A stretch of DNA of 64,000 nt from NCBI RefSeq assembly GCF_003970675.1, contig NZ_CP034562.1, forward strand, positions 2,232,001 through 2,296,000. Direction: 5' to 3'. This stretch comes from Flammeovirga pectinis. Lineage in GTDB: Bacteria; Bacteroidota; Bacteroidia; Cytophagales; Flammeovirgaceae. The translations under genes and the position numbers were made by a program. The stretch's first letter is position 1. Every line of letters begins with the position of its first letter. The notes under the pieces are model-generated. The model was not told the origin of the DNA and did not search any database. It saw only the letters and a list, made by a program, of their open reading frames with translations. Positions 34,152 through 42,695 of the stretch are shown here, piece by piece.

Positions 34152-35432
34152 TTAGTCTAAATCATGCTTATATCCGCTAACTGCGTAGAATAATAAGAAT
34201 GCCTCACATAATGCAACAATAATCCAAGTCATGTCCCATCCACCGATAGCATCAGCAGTTACACCTTGAACCCATGGTAAAATTGCACCACCGGCAACAC
34301 CAATCATTAAAGCTCCAGAACCTTTAGAAGTATAAGGACCTAATTTATCAATTGCTAAAGAGAAAATTGCTCCCCACATAATTGAGTGCATTAAACCAAC
34401 ACCTACTAATAACCATAACTGTTGTGTAAACATAGCGGCTAATACTAATACCAATGCTACTGCAGAAGTTACAAGTAATTGAGTGTGACCAGGAATTTTA
34501 GATAAGAATGATCCGCATAAACGACCAACTAACATTGAACCCCAATATAAAGTTGCCATTAAAGCATACGTTTCTTTGTCGATACCAATTTGTTTTGCAT
34601 GCATTACAATGTTTGAACCTACTGCTACTTCAGCACCTACGTAAACAAAAATTGCAACAACACCTAAAGCTAAGTGCTTAAAACTCCAAATTGATTTAGT
34701 TAGAGTTGCTGGATCTATTTCTTCGCCAGAATCACTTGCCATTGGGTTAGGAAGTTCGATGTTCTTTAAAACACCTGCAACTACTGCAACAACAATCATT
34801 AAGATAGATAATGGTAATAAAATTTGAGCTACTTGAGGAGCTGCACCACCAAAAATGATACCTGCTACGAAGAAAGGAGCTACTGTAGTACCAATTGAGT
34901 TAATTGTACCTGCAATACTTAAACGAGTAACAGAACTTGTACCTGGTACTTCACATACTGCAATAAATGGATTAATTACAGTTTGTAATACAGCCATTGA
35001 ACAACCTAAAACATAAGAACCTAATAAGAAAATAAAGAAGGCTTGTGGCACTTCTCCACCCATTAAAGTTACAGATGGTAAACCTGCGAATTGTGCTGAT
35101 AATACCTCAATTCCTAATGCTGCAATTAGCATTATCAAACCTCTAATTAATGTCGTTTTATGACCAGAGTTATCAACCCATTTAGATGCGATATTACCCA
35201 TTGATGGATAACCCATAAAGAATGCAAACGTAATAAACGTAGCAAGAGTGTTTTTAAGATCACCTGATTTACTTAAGAATGCTTCTTGTAAAGGTGCTTG
35301 GAATTGTTGGTTCACTACTGTAAGGAATCCAACAACGAACATCAAACCTACCATTATTAAGAATGGTCCAGTATGATTTTTTTGTTTTGTTTGTGTGTCT
35401 TTCACAACCGAGTTTTCTATAGTTTCATTCAT
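34152..35432 (-). CDS. Sugar MFS transporter (FucP/GluP-type)
   Basis: A 426-residue inner-membrane major facilitator with about 12 transmembrane segments. GPFLIMVGLMFVVGFLTVVNQQFQAPLQ, FFMGYPSMGNIASKWVDNSGHKTTLIRGL and VINPFIAVCEVPGTSS resemble FucP/GluP/NagP sugar:H+ symporters of Bacteroidota. The C-terminal GVAGGAILPWVQGVTADAIGG is typical of the family. The sugar cannot be decided: glucose, galactose, fucose and N-acetylglucosamine are all possible. No sugar-catabolic gene is adjacent. Two palindromes upstream (35438-35453 and 35543-35550) suggest local control. Confidence 0.9.
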   Translation of the reverse strand: MNETIENSVVKDTQTKQKNHTGPFLIMVGLMFVVGFLTVVNQQFQAPLQEAFLSKSGDLKNTLATFITFAFFMGYPSMGNIASKWVDNSGHKTTLIRGLIMLIAALGIEVLSAQFAGLPSVTLMGGEVPQAFFIFLLGSYVLGCSMAVLQTVINPFIAVCEVPGTSSVTRLSIAGTINSIGTTVAPFFVAGIIFGGAAPQVAQILLPLSILMIVVAVVAGVLKNIELPNPMASDSGEEIDPATLTKSIWSFKHLALGVVAIFVYVGAEVAVGSNIVMHAKQIGIDKETYALMATLYWGSMLVGRLCGSFLSKIPGHTQLLVTSAVALVLVLAAMFTQQLWLLVGVGLMHSIMWGAIFSLAIDKLGPYTSKGSGALMIGVAGGAILPWVQGVTADAIGGWDMTWIIVALCEAFLLFYAVSGYKHDLD

Positions 35433-35753
35433 TTTGATAACATCAAGATGTTAAATTGTACAGTGGTAAAATATTAAGTAGACATCAAAAAAAATTGAGA
35501 GGACGAAAAAAACTTCAATTCTAACGGGTCACTTCTAATAAAAACCGGTTGCAATATAACTAAAACCTCATGATAGTAGGAATGACACTTATCAGTTTTG
35601 TATAATAGTTTCATATTAGATTCATATTTTAACAAATAAAAACAATCTTCCATTTTTAGATAATTAACCCCAATTTTTACTAATGATTATTTAATATTTC
35701 AATTTCTAATCAAAAAATGTTTGTATTCAAAGGACTTTATTGCAACTTTAAAT
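35433..35753. promoter_or_regulatory. Divergent intergenic region with two palindromes
   Basis: No gene is seen in these 321 bp between the sugar transporter (-) and the DUF445 protein (+). A perfect 7-bp-arm inverted repeat TAACATC-AA-GATGTTA lies at 35438-35453, next to the transporter start. AACCGGTT, an 8-bp palindrome with the central CG common in LacI-family operators, lies at 35543-35550. No convincing -33/-7 pair was found for either gene. Confidence 0.4.
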
Positions 35754-38700
35754 ATGATCAGTGAATTAATTCTAAAAATATTTTCAGGTGCTGTAGTTGG
35801 CTACGCTACTAATGATTTGGCATTGAGGATGCTATTTGAAAAAGTGCTTGGTATTCCAAGTATCGTAGAACAAACAAAAGAAAGTTTTATACAAAACATA
35901 AGTAAGCTTGTTGAGTCTGAAATTATCCGCCATGATAATATCAGTGCTGAAGTTCAAAAAGATAACTTCAAAGATGCGCTATTAGTTATGCTTACTGATT
36001 TTGTGGAAACCCACCTTAGAGCTGAATTTAAGAAAGATGAAATTATAGCTGACATACCTAATATTGATAAATCTATAGATCGTTTAATTGCAATCATAGA
36101 TGAAAATTTCAAAGAATCGCTCAGAAAAGGGCTCAATGGTTTACTTCAAAACACCGTTGTTTCGGATTTTACATCAAAACAACAAATTGCACATATAAGC
36201 GATAGTATTCTAGAACTAGTTTTATCAACTTTATCAAAAGACCACCTTGTTGAATCTCTAACTAATGACATTTGGCATGAGTTAAAAAGGGAACAAACGC
36301 AAACGGTTATCGCTCCTATCTTATTTGATAGTTTAAGTAATTATTCTGAAGATTTTTTTGATGAATTACATACTTCTTTAAAAGACGGAAAACTTCCATT
36401 AAATCAATTTATCGACAAATTACTTTTTCACTTTGAAAGTGATCATTTGATTGATAATCTTAGTGAGAGCATTTCACAAAAAAGTATTTCTGATTTTATT
36501 GGAGCAGGCGATCATCAAAATATTGCCAAAGAAGTTCACCGTATTTTAAACAAAGAATTTAAAGACCCCTCTGATAATGCTCCAATTAAAAGGCTCATTC
36601 GAATCTTTATAGAGGTAATTGGAAACGAAAAAACAACCATTTTTGAACTCCTTCCTCCTGCTATTGGTGAAAACTTTGAGAAATTCTTACGCAAAAACAT
36701 TCCAATTATTTTGGATGGTGTTGTGGAATGGATTCAGGAAAATAGAGATGAAATAAACGAAGTCGTTAATCAATCTTTTGAAGAACAATCTTCATTTATG
36801 GGCAAATGGGTAATGAATCTATTTGTTGATAGTGTAAGTGAAAGGTTTAAAGTAGTTGATGAAATTATCAATATTGCGAATAATCAAAAGAACGAAGAAA
36901 ACTCAATAGAAATTGCTCAAAAAGGAGCCAATTTTATGGTTGAGTATTTAAAAACCAACAGTATTGGTTCACTTATCAATCGTTTTGATCAAAAGGGATT
37001 AGTAAACACACTTCATGGGTTAATTACTTCTTTAGTAGATGAAAAATTAGTAGGTCAAGGTGCTGACTCAATGTCTGTATTTCTTGAAAAGAAAATAGGT
37101 AACATCTGGTCTAAGACTAGAAGAAAAAATGACCTTAATAAGCTTGTCAAGTTTTTAATTGATGAACAACTCATTGCTGAGTTTTTATACAAAAGGAAGT
37201 CTACTGAAAAAGGGAAGAAAATAGTAAAAGATCGCTTAAATAAAATTAAAGAACAGCCACTTTATTCTTTATTTACGGATCAGACTATTCACCGTTTTGC
37301 AAAAAAAGCACAAATATATTCAGAGAAAACACTTCGAGAGGAAAAAGTAGGTATTTCTGTCGGTGTAGAAAAAGTAGTTTGGGAAGAAGTCTCAAATAAA
37401 CGTTTTTCTAAATTTATTGGGCCAAACTCAATAGAAAAATGGACTCCAAAGATTAAAAAATTCTCCATATCATTTTTAAGGGATGCTTTTAATAAAGGAA
37501 AAAAGCGTCCTATACATGATCTTGTTTCAATTGCAGAAAGAAGTACTTCTTTACCAAGAAAAATGACTGAAGGTATTATCGGTTACATCAACCGGAATAT
37601 CAATAGGTTAATGAAAGGACAGGTAAGTAGAATTGTTGCGGATAATTTACACAACAAGCACAAAGAGTTACCTAATATGGTAAAAGGGTTTATGGGTAGT
37701 AACATGAAACCGATTACTTATTTTGGTGCAATACTTGGTGCAATAGCAGGTGGCCTAACAGCATATATACCACTTGGTGACAATATGTACACAATGGTTG
37801 GAGCTATTGCTGGAGTTTATGGTATTACAGGTTTAGCAACAAACTGGATTGCTATTAAGATGATATTTAGACCCTATAGAGCAATTAAGATTTTTGGAAT
37901 CAAGATGCCTTTTACGCCAAGTGTGATTTCTAAAAACCAATCTAAATTTGCTGACAATATGGGTGACTTTGTTGGCAAGCAATTACTAAATGAAGAATCT
38001 ATTGGTAGTGATTTAACAAGTAAATTAACTTCATTACGAACAAACATATATACTACTTTTGTAGAAAGTGATTATAAAACATTAGACGTTTTATTAGAGA
38101 CTGAGAAGAAAGGCATAAGCAAAAAAATAAGTAAGGTAGCCTCTCATCAACTATTTTCTAATAGATATACATATGCAGAAATAATATCTAAGAAAATTGA
38201 AGAAGAATTATTTACTGAAAATAAGTTTTCTGATTTATCTCTTCAAACTACATTTATTGATTTTGCACATAAAGATATTGTCTACAATGCACTCTCCTCT
38301 TTTTTATCAAGACAAGTAATCAAAATACTTGATAATGATCTCATGCTGAACGACGCCATTCCTGATAAGTTTATTGATCAGATGTTTGATGCCGTTAAAC
38401 AAATTCTTTCTAAACAGATAGACAATACCAATCAGTGGGTACAAGATGATGTACTTTTTATCCATTTAAAAAACATTTTTAGGGATAAATTTATTGAATA
38501 TAGAACTAAATCATTAAATGAAATTCCAATTTTCGAGAAGAATAAGACCAAAATAAAAGAAAGTATCTGGAATGGTTTAATAGAAACTTTAAACGAAGAT
38601 AGCTTCCAACAAAGGTTACTCGAATTTTTTGAAAGTCAGATTGAAGAACTTTCTAATGAAGAGCTTCCAATTAGAGATCTTTTTGGAGGTAAACCATATG

Positions 38701-39884
38701 AAGCTCTTCAAGAAAATAGTATTCAGATCGTTGATCAGTTAATCAATCATGTAATCAAACATTTAAGAGACAATGACGAAAAATTTGCTCAAGAAGTGTA
38801 CGATGCTACGGTAGAAAAACGTAAGATGGCTATGATCTATGAAGGTAATATCAAAAGAACAACTAAAGAATTAACCAATAATAAAATACCTGATTTATTA
38901 AGAAGAGGCCTTCCGGAAATAACTCAAAAAATTCAGAATAAACTCTCTGTCATTGCTAAAAACACTAAGGTTAAGGATTTAGAAGTTGAATTAAAAAAAG
39001 GGCCTTTACAAGAAGGAATTAAAAATTTATTAAATAATAATAGACTTTTAACGAGCATTCAATTTGTACTTAATAGAATTGTTGATGAAATTTTCGACAC
39101 TAAAATTGAGGACATCTTAAACGTTGGAGCAATTAGTAAAGGAGAGATTTACGAACAGTTAAACACTAACTTAACTCCTGAAATTAAGATAGTTAGAGAA
39201 CACATAAAGGAACAACTCTACGAGAAAAACAAAAAGGATTTAATTGTTGATGATCTAAATTTGATGATTAAGGATATCTCTAAGAAGTTAATTCTATCTA
39301 AAAAGATGAAAGACATTTTTAAAAATGCAGATGCTGATGAACTTAAAAATGGTATTGAAAGTACTTTCAAGATAGTCTTAAAATCTAGATCAACTCAAAA
39401 CACTGTAAGTACAATCGCCTCAAACCTTGCAATTTCAATTGAAAATCAAGGTATTACATCAATAATACAAAAAGAACAATTCTTATTTGATTTAGAAAAA
39501 GGAATTGCAAAAACCCTAGAGAATAATAAAAACCAAGAAGTAATTAGAGAAATTACTAAAAATATGTCAATCCAAATGTTGAACAATTTCAATAAATGTT
39601 TAACAAAAGAAACTAAAAATTATTTATTAGATAAAGTTCTTGATGGTTTAATTAAATCAGCATCTCCTCACATTGGAACATTAATAAGAAATATTGATTT
39701 TAAAGACATTGTGGTAACTGAGATAAACCAGATGGACCCTGCCAAAATCGAGGAGCTATTTTATGGTTTTGCAGGTATGTATTTCAAGAGATTAATTATT
39801 TATGGTTTCTTCTTAGGATTACCAATTGGAGCTATGTTAGATTTTGGTCTATTACAATTAGTAACTTTCCTTATAAAGAAGTAA
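35754..39884 (+). CDS. Giant duplicated DUF445-family membrane protein
   Basis: About 1376 residues from the ATG at 35754 (MISELILKIFSGAVVGYATNDLALRMLF). An upstream in-frame TTG at 35721 is less likely. DUF445 proteins are usually near 400 residues. Here the family's N-terminal membrane/amphipathic motif occurs twice: at residues about 8-50, and at about 650-750 (AIAGVYGITGLATNWIAIKMIFRPYR, then GIKMPFTPSVISKNQSKFADNMG). Each copy is followed by about 600 residues of helical, repeat-like sequence. The protein ends in a hydrophobic hairpin (RLIIYGFFLGLPIGAMLDFG). It is probably a membrane-anchored, elongated helical protein. Function is unknown. A 260-residue barrel protein follows 27 bp downstream. 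Confidence 0.85.
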   Translation: MISELILKIFSGAVVGYATNDLALRMLFEKVLGIPSIVEQTKESFIQNISKLVESEIIRHDNISAEVQKDNFKDALLVMLTDFVETHLRAEFKKDEIIADIPNIDKSIDRLIAIIDENFKESLRKGLNGLLQNTVVSDFTSKQQIAHISDSILELVLSTLSKDHLVESLTNDIWHELKREQTQTVIAPILFDSLSNYSEDFFDELHTSLKDGKLPLNQFIDKLLFHFESDHLIDNLSESISQKSISDFIGAGDHQNIAKEVHRILNKEFKDPSDNAPIKRLIRIFIEVIGNEKTTIFELLPPAIGENFEKFLRKNIPIILDGVVEWIQENRDEINEVVNQSFEEQSSFMGKWVMNLFVDSVSERFKVVDEIINIANNQKNEENSIEIAQKGANFMVEYLKTNSIGSLINRFDQKGLVNTLHGLITSLVDEKLVGQGADSMSVFLEKKIGNIWSKTRRKNDLNKLVKFLIDEQLIAEFLYKRKSTEKGKKIVKDRLNKIKEQPLYSLFTDQTIHRFAKKAQIYSEKTLREEKVGISVGVEKVVWEEVSNKRFSKFIGPNSIEKWTPKIKKFSISFLRDAFNKGKKRPIHDLVSIAERSTSLPRKMTEGIIGYINRNINRLMKGQVSRIVADNLHNKHKELPNMVKGFMGSNMKPITYFGAILGAIAGGLTAYIPLGDNMYTMVGAIAGVYGITGLATNWIAIKMIFRPYRAIKIFGIKMPFTPSVISKNQSKFADNMGDFVGKQLLNEESIGSDLTSKLTSLRTNIYTTFVESDYKTLDVLLETEKKGISKKISKVASHQLFSNRYTYAEIISKKIEEELFTENKFSDLSLQTTFIDFAHKDIVYNALSSFLSRQVIKILDNDLMLNDAIPDKFIDQMFDAVKQILSKQIDNTNQWVQDDVLFIHLKNIFRDKFIEYRTKSLNEIPIFEKNKTKIKESIWNGLIETLNEDSFQQRLLEFFESQIEELSNEELPIRDLFGGKPYEALQENSIQIVDQLINHVIKHLRDNDEKFAQEVYDATVEKRKMAMIYEGNIKRTTKELTNNKIPDLLRRGLPEITQKIQNKLSVIAKNTKVKDLEVELKKGPLQEGIKNLLNNNRLLTSIQFVLNRIVDEIFDTKIEDILNVGAISKGEIYEQLNTNLTPEIKIVREHIKEQLYEKNKKDLIVDDLNLMIKDISKKLILSKKMKDIFKNADADELKNGIESTFKIVLKSRSTQNTVSTIASNLAISIENQGITSIIQKEQFLFDLEKGIAKTLENNKNQEVIREITKNMSIQMLNNFNKCLTKETKNYLLDKVLDGLIKSASPHIGTLIRNIDFKDIVVTEINQMDPAKIEELFYGFAGMYFKRLIIYGFFLGLPIGAMLDFGLLQLVTFLIKK

Positions 39885-39911
39885 TTTCATAGTCTAATTA
39901 ATCTCCAATCT

Positions 39912-40694
39912 ATGAAATACTTATTTAGCTTATCATTAGGCTTACTCTTATCACTATCAATTTTTGCTCAAGAATCTAGCTCTGAACTTGAGATGGAATA
40001 CGATTCATCAATCACATTGATGAGAAAAAACATTGTAAGATTTAATATCACTCCTTTTATACTATGGGGTGGTGGAAATTATGTTTTTGGTTACGAAAGA
40101 AGAATCAATGATCATTCTTCAGTCTCTTTAAATGCAGGCTACCTTACCTTCCCTAAGATTGTTAACCTAAACTTAGGGCAATACGGAGTTGCTAATGACC
40201 ATAATAATAACGGCTTCAGTATTGCTGCTGATTATAGACGTTATTTTAAAAAGAGAAACAGAGGTTTTGCTCCTGATGGCCTTTATTGGGGACCTTACAT
40301 TACGTATTATAGATACAATTTATCTAGTAATGTAACCTTAGCAGATTCTACAGGCCAGCAAATAACAGCTTCAAAAGCAAACTTTACAGGTTCTGCAAAC
40401 ATTATTAATGTGGGGGTTGAACTTGGTTATCAATTTATTATTAAGAAGCGCTTAGCAGTAGATTTAATAATGGTTGGCCCAGGTTATGGCTTTTATGGTG
40501 GAAAGCTTAAGTTAGATAGTAATTTAACAATTGACGAAAACGATGAGATTTTAAATGAAATTCGAAATGGACTCGTTAATAAATTCCCTATTCTTGATGG
40601 CTTATTAGAAGGCGAAGAAGTAAATACCAATGGTGATTATGGTACCTGGACTGGTGGTCTACGGTTTGTAATACAGGTAGGTTATTCCTTTTAA
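39912..40694 (+). CDS. Outer-membrane beta-barrel protein, unknown function
   Basis: The 260-residue protein has a signal peptide (MKYLFSLSLGLLLSLSIFAQ, cleavage near residue 20). Amphipathic strands rich in Gly and aromatic residues follow (FILWGGGNYVFGYERR, GLYWGPYITYYRY, NVGVELGYQFIIKKR), and the sequence ends with the barrel-type C-terminus RFVIQVGYSF. It resembles DUF3575-type barrels. It is 27 bp downstream of the DUF445 giant and followed by a terminator, so the two probably form one operon linking an inner-membrane helical protein with an outer-membrane barrel. Confidence 0.75.
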   Translation: MKYLFSLSLGLLLSLSIFAQESSSELEMEYDSSITLMRKNIVRFNITPFILWGGGNYVFGYERRINDHSSVSLNAGYLTFPKIVNLNLGQYGVANDHNNNGFSIAADYRRYFKKRNRGFAPDGLYWGPYITYYRYNLSSNVTLADSTGQQITASKANFTGSANIINVGVELGYQFIIKKRLAVDLIMVGPGYGFYGGKLKLDSNLTIDENDEILNEIRNGLVNKFPILDGLLEGEEVNTNGDYGTWTGGLRFVIQVGYSF

Positions 40695-40715
40695 AGAACA
40701 AATAATTTTATATTC

Positions 40716-40752
40716 AAAAAAGAGACTGGTTTCTAAAATCAGTCTCTTTTTT
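40716..40752 (+). terminator. Terminator after the barrel gene
   Basis: Stem AAAAAGAGACTG/CAGTCTCTTTTT with an 11-nt loop, followed by a T run, about 22 nt after the stop codon. Confidence 0.87.
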
Positions 40753-40776
40753 TTATTACTTGAATTCTAATAACAA

Positions 40777-41827
40777 TTGCAACTTTAGGCTGCATTAATA
40801 TCAATATTATTTATAAGCTCAATAGGACTATAAAATCCATACCTTTTACGAGGTCTATTATTGAGTTTATTTTCAATTTTGGAGATATACTTTAAAAGTA
40901 CATCTTCCATACTCTGACCTTTAGGGAAATATTGTCTTAATAACCCATTTGTATTTTCATTTGTACCTCTTTGCCAGCTAGAGTAAGGATCTGCGAAATA
41001 GGCTACAGTATTACATAATTCTTCTATTTTCTGATGACAAGCAAACTCTTTTCCATTATCAAAAGTAATAGTATACCAAGGAATTGGCGTTCTTTCATAC
41101 ATTGATAACAATGTAGCACCTACATCATTTTCAGATTTACTATTTGCCTTTCCTACTAATAGATACCCACTCTTTCTATCTACTAAAGTTACAAGCACAG
41201 CAGAACGAGCTTTAGTACCAATTACCACGTCAGCTTCCCAATGTCCTATTTCAGAACGATTATCAGCTTCTATTGGTCTAGTACGTATATTTTTCCTGTT
41301 TGTAAGTTTCCCTCTAGTTTCCTTAGAGGCTCTTGGTCTTCGTTTCTTTTTGTGATGTCTTAGATGTTCTTTTAACGAAGGATTCTGACTCATCTGAGAA
41401 TATATAATTTGATATACTGTTTCAACACACGGAAAGGAGCCTCCTTCTAAGCGTTTGCGATTTACAATTTGTTCAGGACTATATTGATTAACCTCTAATG
41501 CAGACAGAATTTCATCTTTATATTCTATTGTAGAACTATGAAAACCAGTTTGTTTACATTTCTTTTTAAGGTATCGTTTATGAGCATACACAGCATCGTA
41601 TCTATCAAGGTGATCACAACGCTTTAATTCTCTACCTACAGTAGATTTGTGAACGTTGATTTTATCAGATATTAAACTATTTGAATATCCTTCTTCTAAA
41701 TACGTTTCTATTTTATACCTTTGTGATAGGGTAAGATCCATCTTTATTGCAATTTTGTTTTTAAACAATTTTGGTCAGACTTTAAAGATAGTCTTACCTT
41801 TTTTATTTGCCTAAAATGGGTTGCAAC
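40777..41827 (-). mobile_element. IS30-family insertion sequence
   Basis: About 1.05 kb carrying one IS30 transposase gene. Candidate terminal inverted repeats are TTGCAAC...TTTAGGC at 40777-40790 and the complementary GCCTAAAA...GTTGCAA at 41809-41827. They match at both ends but differ by a 4-nt insertion in the middle. No clear target duplication was found, so the exact ends are approximate. It lies between the barrel gene's terminator and the terminator of the tRNA array, interrupting nothing recognisable. Confidence 0.75.
40785..41741 (-). CDS. IS30-family transposase
   Basis: About 318 residues from the ATG at 41741 (MDLTLSQRYKIETYLEEGYS); an in-frame ATG nine codons upstream is also possible. 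The N-terminal helix-turn-helix (LISDKINVHKSTVGRELKR) binds the ends. The DDE catalytic core is complete: Asp in IGHWEADVVIG, Asp in ITFDNGKEF, and Glu in WQRGTNENTNGLLRQYFPKG, the last being the IS30 signature. The stop codon falls inside the left inverted repeat. Full length with no frameshift, so it is potentially active. Confidence 0.95.
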   Translation of the reverse strand: MDLTLSQRYKIETYLEEGYSNSLISDKINVHKSTVGRELKRCDHLDRYDAVYAHKRYLKKKCKQTGFHSSTIEYKDEILSALEVNQYSPEQIVNRKRLEGGSFPCVETVYQIIYSQMSQNPSLKEHLRHHKKKRRPRASKETRGKLTNRKNIRTRPIEADNRSEIGHWEADVVIGTKARSAVLVTLVDRKSGYLLVGKANSKSENDVGATLLSMYERTPIPWYTITFDNGKEFACHQKIEELCNTVAYFADPYSSWQRGTNENTNGLLRQYFPKGQSMEDVLLKYISKIENKLNNRPRKRYGFYSPIELINNIDINAA

Positions 41828-41865
41828 TGTTTCTAGAATCTAAGTTATCAATAAATAGTAAGCAT

Positions 41866-41898
41866 AAAAAAAACCGACAACATTACTGTTATCGGTTT
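41866..41898 (-). terminator. Terminator of the tRNA array
   Basis: On the minus strand, AAACCGA-x-AAC/GTT-x-TCGGTTT is followed by eight T residues. It lies 14 nt beyond the last tRNA gene. Confidence 0.85.
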
Positions 41899-41911
41899 AT
41901 CGAATCACAAG

Positions 41912-41985
41912 TGATCCGACCAGGACTCGAACCTGGAACCTGCTGCTTAGAAGGCAGCTGCTCTATCCAGTTGAGCTATCGGACC
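41912..41985 (-). tRNA. tRNA-Arg(TCT), copy 1
   Basis: A 74-nt cloverleaf: acceptor GGTCCGA/TCGGATC, anticodon stem GCTGC/GCAGC with loop CTTCTAA (anticodon TCT), T-loop GGTTCGAGTCC, discriminator A. CCA is not encoded. It is last in the minus-strand array and identical to the other two Arg copies. Confidence 0.96.
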
Positions 41986-42006
41986 ATCCTTAAAGGTTCT
42001 TCTACG

Positions 42007-42081
42007 TCGGGATGGCAGGATTCGAACCTGCGATCCCCTGGTCCCAAACCAGGTACATTAACCGGACTATGCTACATCCCG
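42007..42081 (-). tRNA. tRNA-Pro(TGG), copy 1
   Basis: A 75-nt cloverleaf: acceptor CGGGATG/CATCCCG, anticodon stem CCTGG/CCAGG with loop TTTGGGA (anticodon TGG), T-loop GGTTCGAATCC. CCA is not encoded. Identical to the other two Pro copies. Confidence 0.96.
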
Positions 42082-42113
42082 AAGAACTCCCAAAAAGGAA
42101 GGTTTCTATATTG

Positions 42114-42187
42114 TGATCCGACCAGGACTCGAACCTGGAACCTGCTGCTTAGAAGGCAGCTGCTCTATCCAGTTGAGCTATCGGACC
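42114..42187 (-). tRNA. tRNA-Arg(TCT), copy 2
   Basis: Identical in sequence to the copy at 41912-41985. The repeat unit step is 202 bp, and the spacers are similar but not identical. Confidence 0.96.
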
Positions 42188-42210
42188 ATCCTCTTAAAGG
42201 TTCTTTATCG

Positions 42211-42285
42211 TCGGGATGGCAGGATTCGAACCTGCGATCCCCTGGTCCCAAACCAGGTACATTAACCGGACTATGCTACATCCCG
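42211..42285 (-). tRNA. tRNA-Pro(TGG), copy 2
   Basis: Identical to the copy at 42007-42081. Between this gene and the next Arg copy lies a small CCTCC/GGAGG hairpin (42293-42308), perhaps used in processing. Confidence 0.96.
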
Positions 42286-42322
42286 ATAAGAACCTCCTAT
42301 AAAGGAGGCGTAAACAAAAATG

Positions 42323-42396
42323 TGATCCGACCAGGACTCGAACCTGGAACCTGCTGCTTAGAAGGCAGCTGCTCTATCCAGTTGAGCTATCGGACC
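42323..42396 (-). tRNA. tRNA-Arg(TCT), copy 3
   Basis: Identical to the other two Arg copies. The step from copy 2 is 209 bp. Confidence 0.96.
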
Positions 42397-42418
42397 ATCC
42401 TTTAAAAGTTCTTTAAAG

Positions 42419-42493
42419 TCGGGATGGCAGGATTCGAACCTGCGATCCCCTGGTCCCAAACCAGGTACATTAACCGGACTATGCTACATCCCG
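42419..42493 (-). tRNA. tRNA-Pro(TGG), copy 3
   Basis: Identical to the other Pro copies. It is first in the array on the minus strand, 41 nt downstream of a stable-RNA-like promoter. Confidence 0.96.
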
Positions 42494-42534
42494 ATATTGT
42501 CCTTTCAACAGGAGCATTTTTGTTTAACGCGGTG

Positions 42535-42565
42535 CAAAGGTGTAGGTATTTTGTTTAACACGCAA
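42535..42565 (-). promoter_or_regulatory. Promoter of the tRNA array
   Basis: On the minus strand a TTG (42563-42565), 18 nt, then TACACCTTTG (42535-42544) followed by C resemble Bacteroidota stable-RNA promoters. The -7 box is two bases longer than the usual TAnnTTTG. It lies 41 bp upstream of the first tRNA-Pro gene. Confidence 0.6.
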
Positions 42566-42695
42566 GTATCTTTGTGTTTTTTTTATCCTAACCAATGTAA
42601 ACACATTATTTTTCAGTGAATTATAATTGAAAATAATTTTATTTATTTCTAAAAAGCAGCACTAAATGTATTTCCTAAGCCTCTAGATAATGTTT

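Noticed and set aside
35721-35753. TTG start for the DUF445 giant, 11 codons upstream
   Set aside because: The ATG at 35754 directly precedes the conserved hydrophobic N-terminus, and the added residues look like leader sequence.
41821-42405. A 194-codon plus-strand open frame with repeated PGLEPGTCCLEGSCSIQLSYR blocks
   Set aside because: It is the antisense translation of the tRNA-Arg/tRNA-Pro array; this peptide pattern is a well-known false protein produced by tRNA genes.
41821-42500. Possible CRISPR array, because of regularly repeated near-identical segments
   Set aside because: The repeats are about 74-75 nt, alternate between two sequences and fold as complete tRNAs.
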